Shown here piece by piece: positions 6,212-13,524 of a DNA stretch of 13,534 nucleotides; positions within the stretch are counted from its first letter, which is position 1; the number at the start of each line of letters is the position of its first letter. The position numbers were made by a program, and so were the translations under genes. Source of the DNA: CAYUFF01 sp964444075. Its GTDB lineage: Archaea; Aenigmatarchaeota; Aenigmatarchaeia; CG10238-14; SCSR01. The notes under the pieces were generated by a model. That model did not search any database. It was not told where the DNA came from and saw only the letters and a program-made list of their open reading frames with translations. The DNA lies in assembly GCA_964444075.1 (NCBI GenBank), contig CAYUFF010000021.1:1-13534 (forward strand). Direction: 5' to 3'.

Positions 6212-6962
6212 CGAAAAAGATGGGCACACCATCCAACCCGTAAATTTCCATCTTCTCCAAGTCAACGACGCCGTTCTTGAAGAGAGGACCGAACGATAAA
6301 AGCTCTTCGCGCTTCAGCACGTTGGCCCCGCCGAGCAGCGTGTTGAAGGAAGGTAGGATTATCAGGTTAAGCCTTCCCAGCTTTCTATCTTCTTCGAGCG
6401 AATACTTCTTCACCAACTTCCCTTTAATAAGCCTGCTCTTCACCCAGACTTGCTCCTTGAACCTCATACCGAATTCGTCGACGATTTCTATCGTTGGGTG
6501 AACGTGCCCCATCAGGAGCCAATCGCACGAAAGCAACTCTGGAGAAGGCCACGCATGCCCGTGGAAGAAGCCGAACTCTCTTTTCTTGAAACCTCCGCTA
6601 CCGAAAATTCTTATCCCAGTACCAGTCAGAATTTCCTTTATCTTTCCGTCGTGGTTCCCTTGAACCAAAGTTACGTCGACGAGTTCCGAAACGTTTTCGA
6701 CGAAGGAAACGATTTCCCTTTCCACGAGCTTACTGCTCCCTATCTCGTGCTTCAAGTCACCGAGGATTATCAACCTTTTCGCGCTAGCCCTTCGAGCGAG
6801 CTCCTTAACCCTGCTTTCCAGCTTTTCCCTGAGTGGAGGTATCCTCACCCCACGCCTCTTCAGTTCGAGCTCTATACCCAAGTGAAGGTCTGAAATAACC
6901 AAAGCTTTTTCCTTCGGAACGTACGCGGCGGGCTCCCTTAACAAAAACTTTACCTTGCTCAT
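6204..6962 (-). CDS. Calcineurin-like metallophosphoesterase, COG1407 (Lhr-associated) type
   Basis: A 252-aa phosphoesterase with all five dinuclear-metal motifs: DLHLG (25-29), GDLKH (68-72), GNHD (102-105), GHAWP (135-139) and GHVHP (152-156). The variants GDLKH and GHAWP are typical of COG1407, a family often encoded beside the DNA helicase Lhr and predicted to act on nucleic acids; the substrate is unknown. No Lhr gene lies in this window. The C-terminal third (IILPSFNTLLGG and onward) is the family-specific tail and is complete. The ATG at 6962 overlaps the stop of an upstream 35-codon basic ORF (ATGA), with GTGAT 6 nt before the ATG as ribosome-binding site. It is probably transcribed from the box at 7096-7104. 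Confidence 0.93.
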   Translation of the reverse strand: MSKVKFLLREPAAYVPKEKALVISDLHLGIELELKRRGVRIPPLREKLESRVKELARRASAKRLIILGDLKHEIGSSKLVEREIVSFVENVSELVDVTLVQGNHDGKIKEILTGTGIRIFGSGGFKKREFGFFHGHAWPSPELLSCDWLLMGHVHPTIEIVDEFGMRFKEQVWVKSRLIKGKLVKKYSLEEDRKLGRLNLIILPSFNTLLGGANVLKREELLSFGPLFKNGVVDLEKMEIYGLDGVPIFFEK

Positions 6963-7066
6963 TTGAGGATCACTTCTCTCCTCCTTCTCCTTCTATAACC
7001 TTTCTTGTAAACCCTCTTATGTTTCTTCTTCCTCTCCGGGGGCTCGATGGAGTAGATGTCTCTCAC
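6959..7066 (-). CDS. Very basic 35-codon ORF overlapping the phosphoesterase start
   Basis: Not recognised. A GTG-started ORF of 35 codons: an N-terminal DIYSIEPPERKKKHKRVYKK part, then GYRRRRRRE, ending VILK. About half of its residues are Lys or Arg and it has no acidic run, so it is a candidate RNA- or ribosome-binding peptide; eL41 is an example of such a tiny basic protein, but this is not obviously that. Its stop TGA overlaps the next ATG (ATGA), the classic coupling arrangement, and it starts about 8 nt after the predicted transcription start. Against it: the start codon is GTG without an SD, and purine-rich codons could simply be untranslated leader. Confidence 0.45.
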   Translation of the reverse strand: MRDIYSIEPPERKKKHKRVYKKGYRRRRRREVILK

Positions 7067-7095
7067 GAAAGAAAATTCATTTCCAGCAAGAAAAG

Positions 7096-7104
7096 TTTAA
7101 TTAA
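7096..7104 (-). promoter_or_regulatory. TATA-like box for the basic ORF/phosphoesterase operon
   Basis: On the minus strand TTAATTAAA (7104-7096) is centred about 26 nt upstream of position 7074, just before the GTG of the small basic ORF. It is the only AT-rich box between ppsA and this operon. Confidence 0.5.
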
Positions 7105-7113
7105 CCTTCTGCG

Positions 7114-9435
7114 CTACTGAACTTTCAGCTTCTTTTCTATTTCGTAAACGAGCTTTCTCGTCTTACAAACTACGTCGGGATTGACGGACACGCTGTCTAT
7201 GCCGCACTTCACCAAGAATTCAGTAATCTCTGGGTACACGCTGACCGATTGCCCGCATATGGAAACGGTAACGTTATTCTCGTGGGCGACTTCGATGAGC
7301 CTTTTCATAGCCCTGAGCACGGCTTCGTTCCTCTCGTCGAAGTATCCCATGTTCGCTAGGATTTGAGAATCCCTATCGACGCCTAGAACGAGCTGGGTTA
7401 GGTCGTTGCTCCCTATGCTGAAACCGTCGCAAAGTTTTGAGAATTTCTCCGCGAGGAAGATAACACTCGGAACTTCTGCCATGAGCCAGACCTTAAAGTT
7501 CTCTTCACCTCTCCTCAACCCCTCTTCTTCCATTATCTTCAGCACTTTCTCCACTTCCCAGGTAGTTCTCACGAAAGGAAGCATCACCCAAACGTTATCC
7601 AGACCCATTTCTTTCCTCACTTTCCTGATAGCTCTGCACTCCAACCTGAAAGCCTTCTCGAACTCTTTACTGATGTACCTTGAAACACCCCTCCACCCTA
7701 TCATCGGGTTTGCTTCCTCGGGCTCAAACTTTTCTCCTCCCACCAATCTCCTGTATTCGTTGGTCTTAAAATCGCTGAACCTCACGACGACGAACCTCGG
7801 GTAGATAGCCTTAGCGACCATCGCAATTCCTTCGGCGAGCTTGTCTATGAACTTTTGCTCCTCTCCTCTCTCGATCAAATGAAGAGGATGTTCCCTAACC
7901 CACTCTGCGATTATGAACTCCACTCTCATCAAACCTATCCCTTCGAAGGGCAAACTCTTGTACCTTTCGATTTCTGTCGGAACGCCTAGGTTCATCAAAA
8001 TTTTCGTTTTGGTCTTTAGCTTTGCTGCTTCCTCGGGAGTTATTTCTAAAGCTTTCTCCCTTGCTAACAGTTCTTCGACCTTTCCTTCGTAAACAAACCC
8101 GCTCCTCCCATCGACCGTTACTAGCATACCATCCTTCAAAACTTGGGTTGCGTTGCCCGTACCTACTACACAAGGGATACCGAGCTCCCGACTTACTATT
8201 GACGCATGGCTGGTAATTCCGCCCTCATCCGTGACTATGGCTACTGCTCTCTTCATCGCTGGGGCAAAATCGGGATTCGTCATCCTTGTGACCAGAACGT
8301 CGCCTTTCTCGACCTTATCTATTTCCTCTGCTGAAAGAACTATTTTCACCCTTCCGATTCCTACGCCAGGGGAAGCTGCCAGACCTTTGACCAACGGAGG
8401 TTTTTTGACCTTAACCTCTTCTTCGATTTTTTCGTAAAAAACGGTAACCGGCCTAGACTGGAGGAGATAAACTTTCCCGCCTTCGGAAGCCCACTCAAAA
8501 TCCTGCGGAAACTTGTAGTGCTCTTCCAACTTTACTGCCAATTCCCAAAGCTGTCTTAGCTCATCCCGCGTTAGACAAGCCGCTTTTCTCATCTCTTCGG
8601 GAGTTTCGATCTCCTCTAAATCTCCCTCAGGCTTCGCAATCCTCATCCTTTCCTTACTTCCTATCTTCACCTCCAAGACTTCCCCAGTCTTCTTGTCTAT
8701 CACGTAAGTGTCTGGAGTGACAGCTCCGCTAACGACGCTCTCTCCCTGACCCCAAGCGGCTTCTACCACGATTTTATCCTTCTCGCCAGTAGCAGGATGG
8801 ACCGTGAAACCAACGCCAGCCTTGTAGCGACCTTTCAAGTATTCCTCTTTGCTCAGAGCTCCGAGCTGTTTTTGCACAGGAATAGCTATCAACACCCTCT
8901 CGTGCTCGAAACCCTTTTGCGCTCGGTAGAAAGTCGCCCTTGCAGTAAAAAGCGATGCCCAACATTTCTTAACAGCTTTCACCACTTCTTCAGCACCCTT
9001 AACGTTCAGCAACGTTAGCTGCTGCCCTGCGAAAGAAGCTCCTTCCACGTCTTCTGCGGTAGCAGAGCTCCTCACGGCAACGTACCCCTCTTCCTTCCCG
9101 AACTTTTTGGATAAGAGTTTGTAGGCTTCGACGATTTCTCCTTTTATTTCTTCTGGCATCGGCGTCGTCTCGATGATTTCCCTTATTTTCCTCGTGTTCT
9201 CCTGCAATTGCTTTGGCTCGTTAACGTCCGTATTTCTCAAAATCTCGAAGATTTTCTCCTTTATTCCCGTCCCTTCCAAAAACTCCTTGTAGGCATCGCA
9301 GGTAACGATGAAAGCGTCCGGGACGGGGAGACCTGCCTTCACCATCTCTCCTAGGTTCGCGGCCTTCCCGCCAACCTTAGGCAAATCTTCCCTAGAAACT
9401 TCTTCGACGAACTTTATGAACTTGAACCTTCCCAT
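7114..9435 (-). CDS. ppsA: Phosphoenolpyruvate synthase
   Basis: Makes PEP from pyruvate and ATP (AMP + Pi released), the entry to gluconeogenesis. It is 773 aa: an N-terminal ATP-grasp-like domain (from VGGKAANLGEM, 21-31, through AVRSSATAEDVEGASFAGQ, 120-138), a phosphohistidine domain with H410 in DEGGITSHASIVSRELG, and a C-terminal TIM barrel with GSNDLTQLVLGVDRD (675-689) and catalytic C727 in SICGQS. The frame is open to 9540, but MGRFKFIKFVEEVSRED is the family N-terminus and follows a TATA-like box, so I start at 9435. Near residues 190-207 (LGALSKEEYLKGRYKAGVG) it reads differently from the usual short 'MVNSE-SGVMFT' segment, apparently slightly longer. It diverges from the gene at 9560. 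Usual family length is near 760-800 aa, so it is complete. Confidence 0.96.
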   Translation of the reverse strand: MGRFKFIKFVEEVSREDLPKVGGKAANLGEMVKAGLPVPDAFIVTCDAYKEFLEGTGIKEKIFEILRNTDVNEPKQLQENTRKIREIIETTPMPEEIKGEIVEAYKLLSKKFGKEEGYVAVRSSATAEDVEGASFAGQQLTLLNVKGAEEVVKAVKKCWASLFTARATFYRAQKGFEHERVLIAIPVQKQLGALSKEEYLKGRYKAGVGFTVHPATGEKDKIVVEAAWGQGESVVSGAVTPDTYVIDKKTGEVLEVKIGSKERMRIAKPEGDLEEIETPEEMRKAACLTRDELRQLWELAVKLEEHYKFPQDFEWASEGGKVYLLQSRPVTVFYEKIEEEVKVKKPPLVKGLAASPGVGIGRVKIVLSAEEIDKVEKGDVLVTRMTNPDFAPAMKRAVAIVTDEGGITSHASIVSRELGIPCVVGTGNATQVLKDGMLVTVDGRSGFVYEGKVEELLAREKALEITPEEAAKLKTKTKILMNLGVPTEIERYKSLPFEGIGLMRVEFIIAEWVREHPLHLIERGEEQKFIDKLAEGIAMVAKAIYPRFVVVRFSDFKTNEYRRLVGGEKFEPEEANPMIGWRGVSRYISKEFEKAFRLECRAIRKVRKEMGLDNVWVMLPFVRTTWEVEKVLKIMEEEGLRRGEENFKVWLMAEVPSVIFLAEKFSKLCDGFSIGSNDLTQLVLGVDRDSQILANMGYFDERNEAVLRAMKRLIEVAHENNVTVSICGQSVSVYPEITEFLVKCGIDSVSVNPDVVCKTRKLVYEIEKKLKVQ

Positions 9436-9559
9436 CTTCCCATTCAGATTAATTTTTTTCAGGTCACACTTAAAGGTAAGTTCGGTGGCTCGAAGAGAAG
9501 TACTTTCGGGTCTCCAAACATTTAAGTGGAAGCGCGACAACTATTTTTTAAGTGAGTCC
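9436..9559. promoter_or_regulatory. Divergent promoter region of ppsA and the 9560 gene
   Basis: CTTTAAGT on the minus strand (9475-9468) predicts a ppsA start near 9446, about 11 nt before its ATG. TTTAAG on the plus strand (9521-9526) predicts a start near 9549, about 10 nt before ATG 9560, with GTGAG as a weak SD. Unlike the other two divergent pairs, these boxes are separated by roughly 45 bp. Confidence 0.5.
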
Positions 9560-10273
9560 ATGCCGCTTTTCGGGAAGAGGGTCCACGGTAAAGGATACGT
9601 GCCCGTGGAGAGGGTGAAGGACCTAGCTTCCAAAGGGTTTTCTGAACCAGAAATCATAGACATCCTTCGGAACGAGGGTTTCTCGCCGGAGGAGATAGAC
9701 AAAGCGCTGACCCAAGCCCTGAAGTTCGGCGTTACGGAGGGTGTCGGAGCGCCCCCGGCTCCGAAAGAAAAGGAGAAGAAAGAAGAACTCAAGCCTCCCT
9801 TACCCTATGAGGAGCTCGTGAAGAAGGGGGAAGAGCTCGAGGTACCGGAAACGTCCTTACCACCGCCGGTGCTGCCAGCAAAACGCGAGGAGGAACGAGA
9901 GCCGCATCCTCCTCAGGAAGCCTACCCCGTTCACGAGTATCCAGTAGCCAGCTACGCGACCGAGGAGTACATAGACTACTTGGTGGATGAGAAGTTGAGT
10001 GAGGTCAGGAGGAGGATGGAAGAGTTCAGCAGGAGGCAAGAAGAGTTGGAAAGGAGGATGGCGGAACTCTCTGTAAAGGTAAGCGAGGTCCTCGAAATGA
10101 AGATGCTCCAGGAAGAAGCAAAGAGCAGGGCTGAGGAAACGAAAGCCCTCGTCGAGGACATCAACGCGAGAGTGGGGAGCATGGAAAAAGTCTTCAAGAA
10201 CGTCCTCCCGGCGTTGATAGAATCGGTGAAGGCCCTTTCCGAGTTGGTCAGGAAGATAGAGGAGAAAAGGTGA
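9560..10273 (+). CDS. Helical-hairpin, proline-linker, coiled-coil protein
   Basis: Not a named family, 237 aa, no membrane segment. Residues 8-18 (VHGKGYVPVER) lead into a helical hairpin built from two near-repeats, GFSEPEIIDIL (27-37) and GFSPEEIDKAL (40-50), a UBA- or SHOCT-like small module; I associate similar N-termini with DPANN archaeal proteins, from memory only. Residues 62-130 are a Pro/Glu/Lys-rich disordered linker, and 134-236 form a long coiled coil (EEYIDYLVDEKLSEVRRRM onward), suggesting oligomerisation. The frame is open to 9308, but the earlier part is antisense to ppsA; ATG 9560 has its own TATA box. It heads the run of unknown membrane-protein genes and may be the cytosolic scaffold of that system. 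Confidence 0.85.
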   Translation: MPLFGKRVHGKGYVPVERVKDLASKGFSEPEIIDILRNEGFSPEEIDKALTQALKFGVTEGVGAPPAPKEKEKKEELKPPLPYEELVKKGEELEVPETSLPPPVLPAKREEEREPHPPQEAYPVHEYPVASYATEEYIDYLVDEKLSEVRRRMEEFSRRQEELERRMAELSVKVSEVLEMKMLQEEAKSRAEETKALVEDINARVGSMEKVFKNVLPALIESVKALSELVRKIEEKR

Positions 10274-10281
10274 ACCGAAAG

Positions 10282-10290
10282 CTTTAAATA
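10282..10290 (+). promoter_or_regulatory. TATA box of the 10321 gene
   Basis: CTTTAAATA is centred 26 nt before about 10311, giving a leader of about 9 nt carrying GTGAT (10313-10317) 3 nt before the ATG. Confidence 0.6.
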
Positions 10291-10320
10291 CCCTAGTTCT
10301 TACTTATTAGTAGTGATAAA

Positions 10321-11301
10321 ATGCGGAGAGAATGTGATGAGATAAGAAGGTGGGGAGAGCAGCTTTTCGAGGAGGGTGACGTCTACAGAGATGTTACGGC
10401 GGAGTTAAAATATTCTGTGAAACCTCCCCACGAATGGGGGTTCTGGGATAGAGTAAATACATATTTTAAGAAGGTGCTCCCCTACGCGATCAAGAATTAC
10501 GTAACTTCGCTGGGGAGGATTCCTTATCCCGTTTGGGAGGACTACGCATGGATGTATGTAACGAGCGATGCGCTAACGGAAGAGTTTAAACTTCCCCAAC
10601 TCCGCGGGCCTTTTGCAAGAATTTTACTGAATGTTAAGAGGTCCGATGAGAATCTTTATAAATGGTTAGTAACGGAAGTACTCGCGGATACACCGTCGTT
10701 AACGGCGTACATGAGGGGAAGAGTCGGGGACATCATGCGTCTGTTCTACGAGGAGCTCACCGCCCACGTGGGTATGGAGACCAAAGAAGATGTCTCCCAG
10801 GCATTGGAAAAGAGGGAGGAGGCTACCAAAAGGTTTGAGGAAAGGATTTTGGAAAGGTTCGGAAGAGATCCAGGAGAGTTGATAGTGAGGGCCTCCTACT
10901 CTGAGGAACTTTTAAACTACTTCGCTATGGCTTTCATCAGTGAAATGAGGGAAGCAATCGTGGAATTGTACAAAGGTATCTTCGGCGAGAAAGAGGAAGC
11001 GATGAGAGTGATGATGGGAAGGATAGGAGAACTGCACCAAAAGTACGTAGACCTCCTGCAAAACACCCTGAAAGGAGAAATGAACTACTGGGTGGAGAAC
11101 GTAAAGCGCACTTTCACTTACCCGGTAGAAACCACTTATAAGCTCGAAACGCTACTGCAACCTCAACTGGGAGAAGGCGAAGAAACTCAAGCACAACCTA
11201 CCGTGCCTCAAGGAAGGGAGAGCAGGGTCGGAAGATTCTGGAAGTGGTTCGTACAAGAGGGCTTCAAGGTGGAGCAGCCCAGGATGACAGTGGCATCCTA
11301 A
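10321..11301 (+). CDS. Uncharacterised soluble helical protein (326 aa)
   Basis: I do not recognise this family. The 326-aa product has no signal peptide or membrane helix. The N-terminal part is aromatic-rich (PPHEWGFWDRVNTYFKKVLPY, then YPVWEDYAWMYVTSD); the middle is highly charged and mostly helical (EKREEATKRFEERILERFG; MREAIVELYKGIFGEKEEA). The C-terminal tail has a low-complexity linker (GEGEETQAQPTVPQG) and then an amphipathic RFWKWFVQEGFKVEQP. Start ATG 10321 has both a TATA box and a GTGAT SD. The beginning of the gene is more AT-rich than its neighbours (ATA and AAT codons), which could indicate a separate history but is weak evidence. It lies between the coiled-coil protein and the membrane-protein genes, with a promoter directly after its stop. 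Confidence 0.82.
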   Translation: MRRECDEIRRWGEQLFEEGDVYRDVTAELKYSVKPPHEWGFWDRVNTYFKKVLPYAIKNYVTSLGRIPYPVWEDYAWMYVTSDALTEEFKLPQLRGPFARILLNVKRSDENLYKWLVTEVLADTPSLTAYMRGRVGDIMRLFYEELTAHVGMETKEDVSQALEKREEATKRFEERILERFGRDPGELIVRASYSEELLNYFAMAFISEMREAIVELYKGIFGEKEEAMRVMMGRIGELHQKYVDLLQNTLKGEMNYWVENVKRTFTYPVETTYKLETLLQPQLGEGEETQAQPTVPQGRESRVGRFWKWFVQEGFKVEQPRMTVAS

Positions 11302-11303
11302 GG

Positions 11304-11313
11304 TTATTTAAAC
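11304..11313 (+). promoter_or_regulatory. TATA box of the 11334 gene
   Basis: TTATTTAAAC begins 2 nt after the preceding stop, with its core (TTTAAA, 11307-11312) about 26 nt upstream of the ATG at 11334. A leaderless internal transcript starting the membrane-protein genes is predicted. Confidence 0.6.
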
Positions 11314-11333
11314 TCGTGAGGCAAGTGAAAATT

Positions 11334-11930
11334 ATGGTAAAGCGGGTTAGGAGAGCTTACGGTAGCCACCTCAATCTCCTCCTTTCGTTAATCCTCTCGT
11401 TGCTACTCTTCCAACAGCTGTCGGTAGCGCAGGGTTGGGACGCGAGAATATTCCTCTCAATCCTCGGAGAAGCTCCGAGACCGTGCACGGGAGCAAAGAT
11501 AACCCCCCAGTGCTTCGAGTGCATCGTCAAGGTGAAGATCCTCCCGCTGATGTTCTTCTTCGCGATCTTTTTCTTGGTATTCTTCTACCTCTTCAACCAG
11601 CTCGTCGAAAGGGCTACACCTCAGGGTCAGGTCGTGCACGGGCTAACGAAACCGGAGATGAAGGTTGTAGTCGTGGTCAGCTTCATCCTCGCCTTGATCA
11701 TGCTCAACCTCTTTCCCATAAGGACGATTCTGAGTCAGTTCAACTTCTGGATAGGGTTCGTGTTTTTCGTTCTGGCTGTAATGGTAGCGAGGGCTTTCGG
11801 AAGAGTTACCGGCTTGGTCGGGTTCGTCTTCGTGATAATCATCTTCATCATAATCCTCGGTGCCCTATGGAGTTTTATTCAGGGTATGATACACCCCACG
11901 TTGGAAACTTTCGTTACGGCCTGCGTCTAG
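11334..11930 (+). CDS. Exported polytopic membrane protein, four helices after a signal peptide
   Basis: Family not recognised. The 198-aa product has a basic N-terminus (KRVRRAY) and a Leu-rich hydrophobic stretch (13-29) ending QQLSVAQG, a signal peptide or first helix. A short outer segment holds three cysteines (C51, C60, C63; C-x8-C-x2-C). Four helices follow: about 69-88, 110-127, 137-154, 159-182. The first (FFFAIFFLVFFYLF) resembles the first helix of the three downstream membrane proteins. The frame opens earlier, inside the 10321 gene, but ATG 11334 sits at the expected distance from a TATA box and gives the signal-peptide start. The 11938 gene begins 7 nt after the stop, so they are co-transcribed. 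Confidence 0.82.
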   Translation: MVKRVRRAYGSHLNLLLSLILSLLLFQQLSVAQGWDARIFLSILGEAPRPCTGAKITPQCFECIVKVKILPLMFFFAIFFLVFFYLFNQLVERATPQGQVVHGLTKPEMKVVVVVSFILALIMLNLFPIRTILSQFNFWIGFVFFVLAVMVARAFGRVTGLVGFVFVIIIFIIILGALWSFIQGMIHPTLETFVTACV

Positions 11931-11937
11931 TGGAAGC

Positions 11938-12429
11938 ATGCTAGAAAACATTTCGCTAGACATTTTCATCCTCGATTACTTCATCCCGTTCATCCTCACG
12001 TTTTCCATTTTCTACATAATCCTCCATCAACTGAAAGTCTTCGGAGAACCTACTTCGTCGTTGACGAGGAAGGTTAACCTCATCGTTTCTCTAGCGATTT
12101 CTTTTTTGGTAGTAGCTTACAACCCGCTGGGGATATCCTTCAGCCAATTCCTCTCCCAGCTCTTCTTGGGAACGACGATTTTGATACTCGCGATGGTGCT
12201 ACTCATTTTCTTTTCAGCGATGCTGGCGATGGCCATGGGAATAAAGGGAGGACATTGGTTAACCTTTTTGATCGCCGTAGGAATGGTGATTTACCTTTTT
12301 GCATCCACGGGAATAACGAGTAAGCTTCCGACAGTAAGTCAGATGGGTTTGAACCTTGATTATACCATCCTCGGAATTATAGGAGTGATGGCCGTTGTAT
12401 TTTTCTTCGTTTGGTGGATGGTGAGGTGA
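11938..12429 (+). CDS. Five-helix membrane protein, paralogue of the 12991 gene
   Basis: Not recognised; 163 aa with helices at about 10-30, 47-63, 72-97, 105-123 and 141-162 and little soluble sequence. The first helix and loop, FILTFSIFYIILHQLKVFGE (19-37), match FVFFLAIFYAILRKSKVLGE of the protein encoded at 12991. Further shared points are a small-residue helix ending in P (SLAISFLVVAYNP), HWLTFLIAVGM against LWVMLAIGF, and a C-terminal D-x-TIL helix ending in VR. No catalytic motif is visible. Start ATG 11938 follows the preceding stop by 7 nt (TGGAAG upstream). Its final codons double as the ribosome-binding site of the next gene. Confidence 0.82.
   Translation: MLENISLDIFILDYFIPFILTFSIFYIILHQLKVFGEPTSSLTRKVNLIVSLAISFLVVAYNPLGISFSQFLSQLFLGTTILILAMVLLIFFSAMLAMAMGIKGGHWLTFLIAVGMVIYLFASTGITSKLPTVSQMGLNLDYTILGIIGVMAVVFFFVWWMVR
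12423..12429 (+). promoter_or_regulatory. Shine-Dalgarno embedded in the end of the 11938 gene
   Basis: GAGGTGA, formed by the last sense codon AGG and the stop TGA, lies 5 nt before ATG 12435. It decides the start of the next gene over an earlier in-frame ATG at 12411. Confidence 0.7.
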
Positions 12430-12434
12430 ACTCA

Positions 12435-12917
12435 ATGGTCCAACAAGCGTTACCGCTTCCGCAACTTCAACAACTTACCGCTAACGCTACGTTGATAGCG
12501 TTTTTGCTAATCTTCTCGCTCTTTTACTTCGTGGTAAGGTGTTTGGGTTTGAGCAGGAAGTTTTCTATCCTACTCTCGGCAACGGTGACATTTTCCCTTC
12601 CTTTCCTCCTCCCGACGGCCTTCGATAAGGTCAGCATAGCAGCGACGATTGCGAACGGGGTGCCGTTCCTGCTGTTCTCGCTCTTCCTGCTTTTCGTGGG
12701 AACTTTCTTCGTGGGAAAGAAGGGGGTTAGCAAAAGGGAGCTTAGTGATATCGAAAAGTTGGGGAAGCTTGAATTCAGGAAAGCCGAGTTAATCGGTCAG
12801 CTCTCTCTCGCGAAATCCAAGGGGGACAAAAAGCTGGAAAAGTCCGTGAGGAAGGAGCTGGAAAGGGTCGAAAGTGAGATACTGAAGCTGAAGAAAAAGC
12901 TCGGGAGGAAGTTGTGA
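12435..12917 (+). CDS. Three-helix membrane protein with a basic coiled-coil tail
   Basis: Unrecognised, 160 aa. A polar N-terminus (QQALPLPQLQQL) is followed by three helices (about 18-37, 43-60, 74-94) and then a cytosolic Lys/Glu-rich coiled coil (about 98-158; ELSDIEKLGKLEFRKAEL onward, ending KLKKKLGRKL). Helix 1, FLLIFSLFYFVV, shares the F-x-x-F-S-x-FY pattern with the proteins at 11938 and 12991, but the last two helices of those are replaced by the coiled coil. ATG 12435 is preferred because GAGGTGA is 5 nt upstream; an earlier ATG at 12411 would overlap the previous gene by 19 nt. A 73-nt gap with a new TATA box follows. Confidence 0.82.
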   Translation: MVQQALPLPQLQQLTANATLIAFLLIFSLFYFVVRCLGLSRKFSILLSATVTFSLPFLLPTAFDKVSIAATIANGVPFLLFSLFLLFVGTFFVGKKGVSKRELSDIEKLGKLEFRKAELIGQLSLAKSKGDKKLEKSVRKELERVESEILKLKKKLGRKL

Positions 12918-12955
12918 GGGAAAAACGGTCCAGCGACGTGACTCGACCCTCAAAA

Positions 12956-12964
12956 CTTTTTAAG
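12956..12964 (+). promoter_or_regulatory. TATA box of the 12991 gene
   Basis: CTTTTTAAG, core centred about 26 nt before 12988, predicts a nearly leaderless transcript for ATG 12991; there is no SD in the AT-rich stretch before the ATG. Confidence 0.6.
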
Positions 12965-12990
12965 TTTTTCCAAGGCATAAAAATTAATTA

Positions 12991-13524
12991 ATGGCACAAA
13001 GTTTTCAGCCGGCCGTCCAGAGGATGTTGGAAACGGGTTTCTTCGATATCCTGGCTTTCGTGTTTTTCCTCGCCATTTTCTACGCGATCCTGAGAAAATC
13101 GAAGGTTTTGGGAGAATCGCCGGTAATCAACGGAATCGCAGCTTTGGCACTCGCTTTCTTCCTAATCCTTTACCCTTTCCTCACAGGGTTTAGCATAGTC
13201 CAAAACTTGGCAATCTTCGTAGCGCAAGCGAGCGTGTGGATACTCGTCGTTTTGGTAGCGATGCTCCTGGCTTCGTTCTTTTACCCGAACTTGCCGAAGT
13301 TTCTGGCAGAAGCCATGAAGAGGAGGACGACGCTCTGGGTAATGCTGGCGATAGGATTCACGCTAGTAATTACCAGCGGTTTCATAGGAGTGATATGGGC
13401 GGGTATCTTGGGAGGTCCCGGAGCACCGTCGGGAGCGACACCTTCCGCAGACATTACTATTTTAGCCGCTGGACTAATTATATTTGTTGTGCTCTTGATC
13501 GTAGCAGCATCCACGGTGAGGTAA
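12991..13524 (+). CDS. Five-helix membrane protein, paralogue of the 11938 gene
   Basis: Unrecognised, 177 aa. Helices at about 17-35, 47-64, 71-97, 113-138 and 154-173, with a Gly/Pro/Ser/Ala-rich loop (GGPGAPSGATPSAD, 141-154) before the last. Shared with the 11938 product: the GE-ended helix-1 motif (FLAIFYAILRKSKVLGE), the ALALAFFLILYP helix, and a final D-x-TIL helix ending VR. It is complete. The N-terminus (AQSFQPAVQRMLETGFFD) is amphipathic. Start ATG 12991 follows a TATA box at the leaderless distance. A new ORF begins directly after its stop (ATG 13525), with the end of this gene supplying the ribosome-binding site, so the cluster continues to the right. Confidence 0.83.
   Translation: MAQSFQPAVQRMLETGFFDILAFVFFLAIFYAILRKSKVLGESPVINGIAALALAFFLILYPFLTGFSIVQNLAIFVAQASVWILVVLVAMLLASFFYPNLPKFLAEAMKRRTTLWVMLAIGFTLVITSGFIGVIWAGILGGPGAPSGATPSADITILAAGLIIFVVLLIVAASTVR

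Noticed and set aside
9308..9559. 84-residue N-terminal extension of the coiled-coil protein
   Set aside because: It is antisense to the ppsA N-terminus and its promoter; ATG 9560 has its own TATA box.
11435..11944. 169-aa ORF overlapping the 11334 membrane-protein gene
   Set aside because: An Arg/Asp/Gly-rich out-of-frame shadow; the hydrophobic frame has a signal peptide, helices and a promoter.
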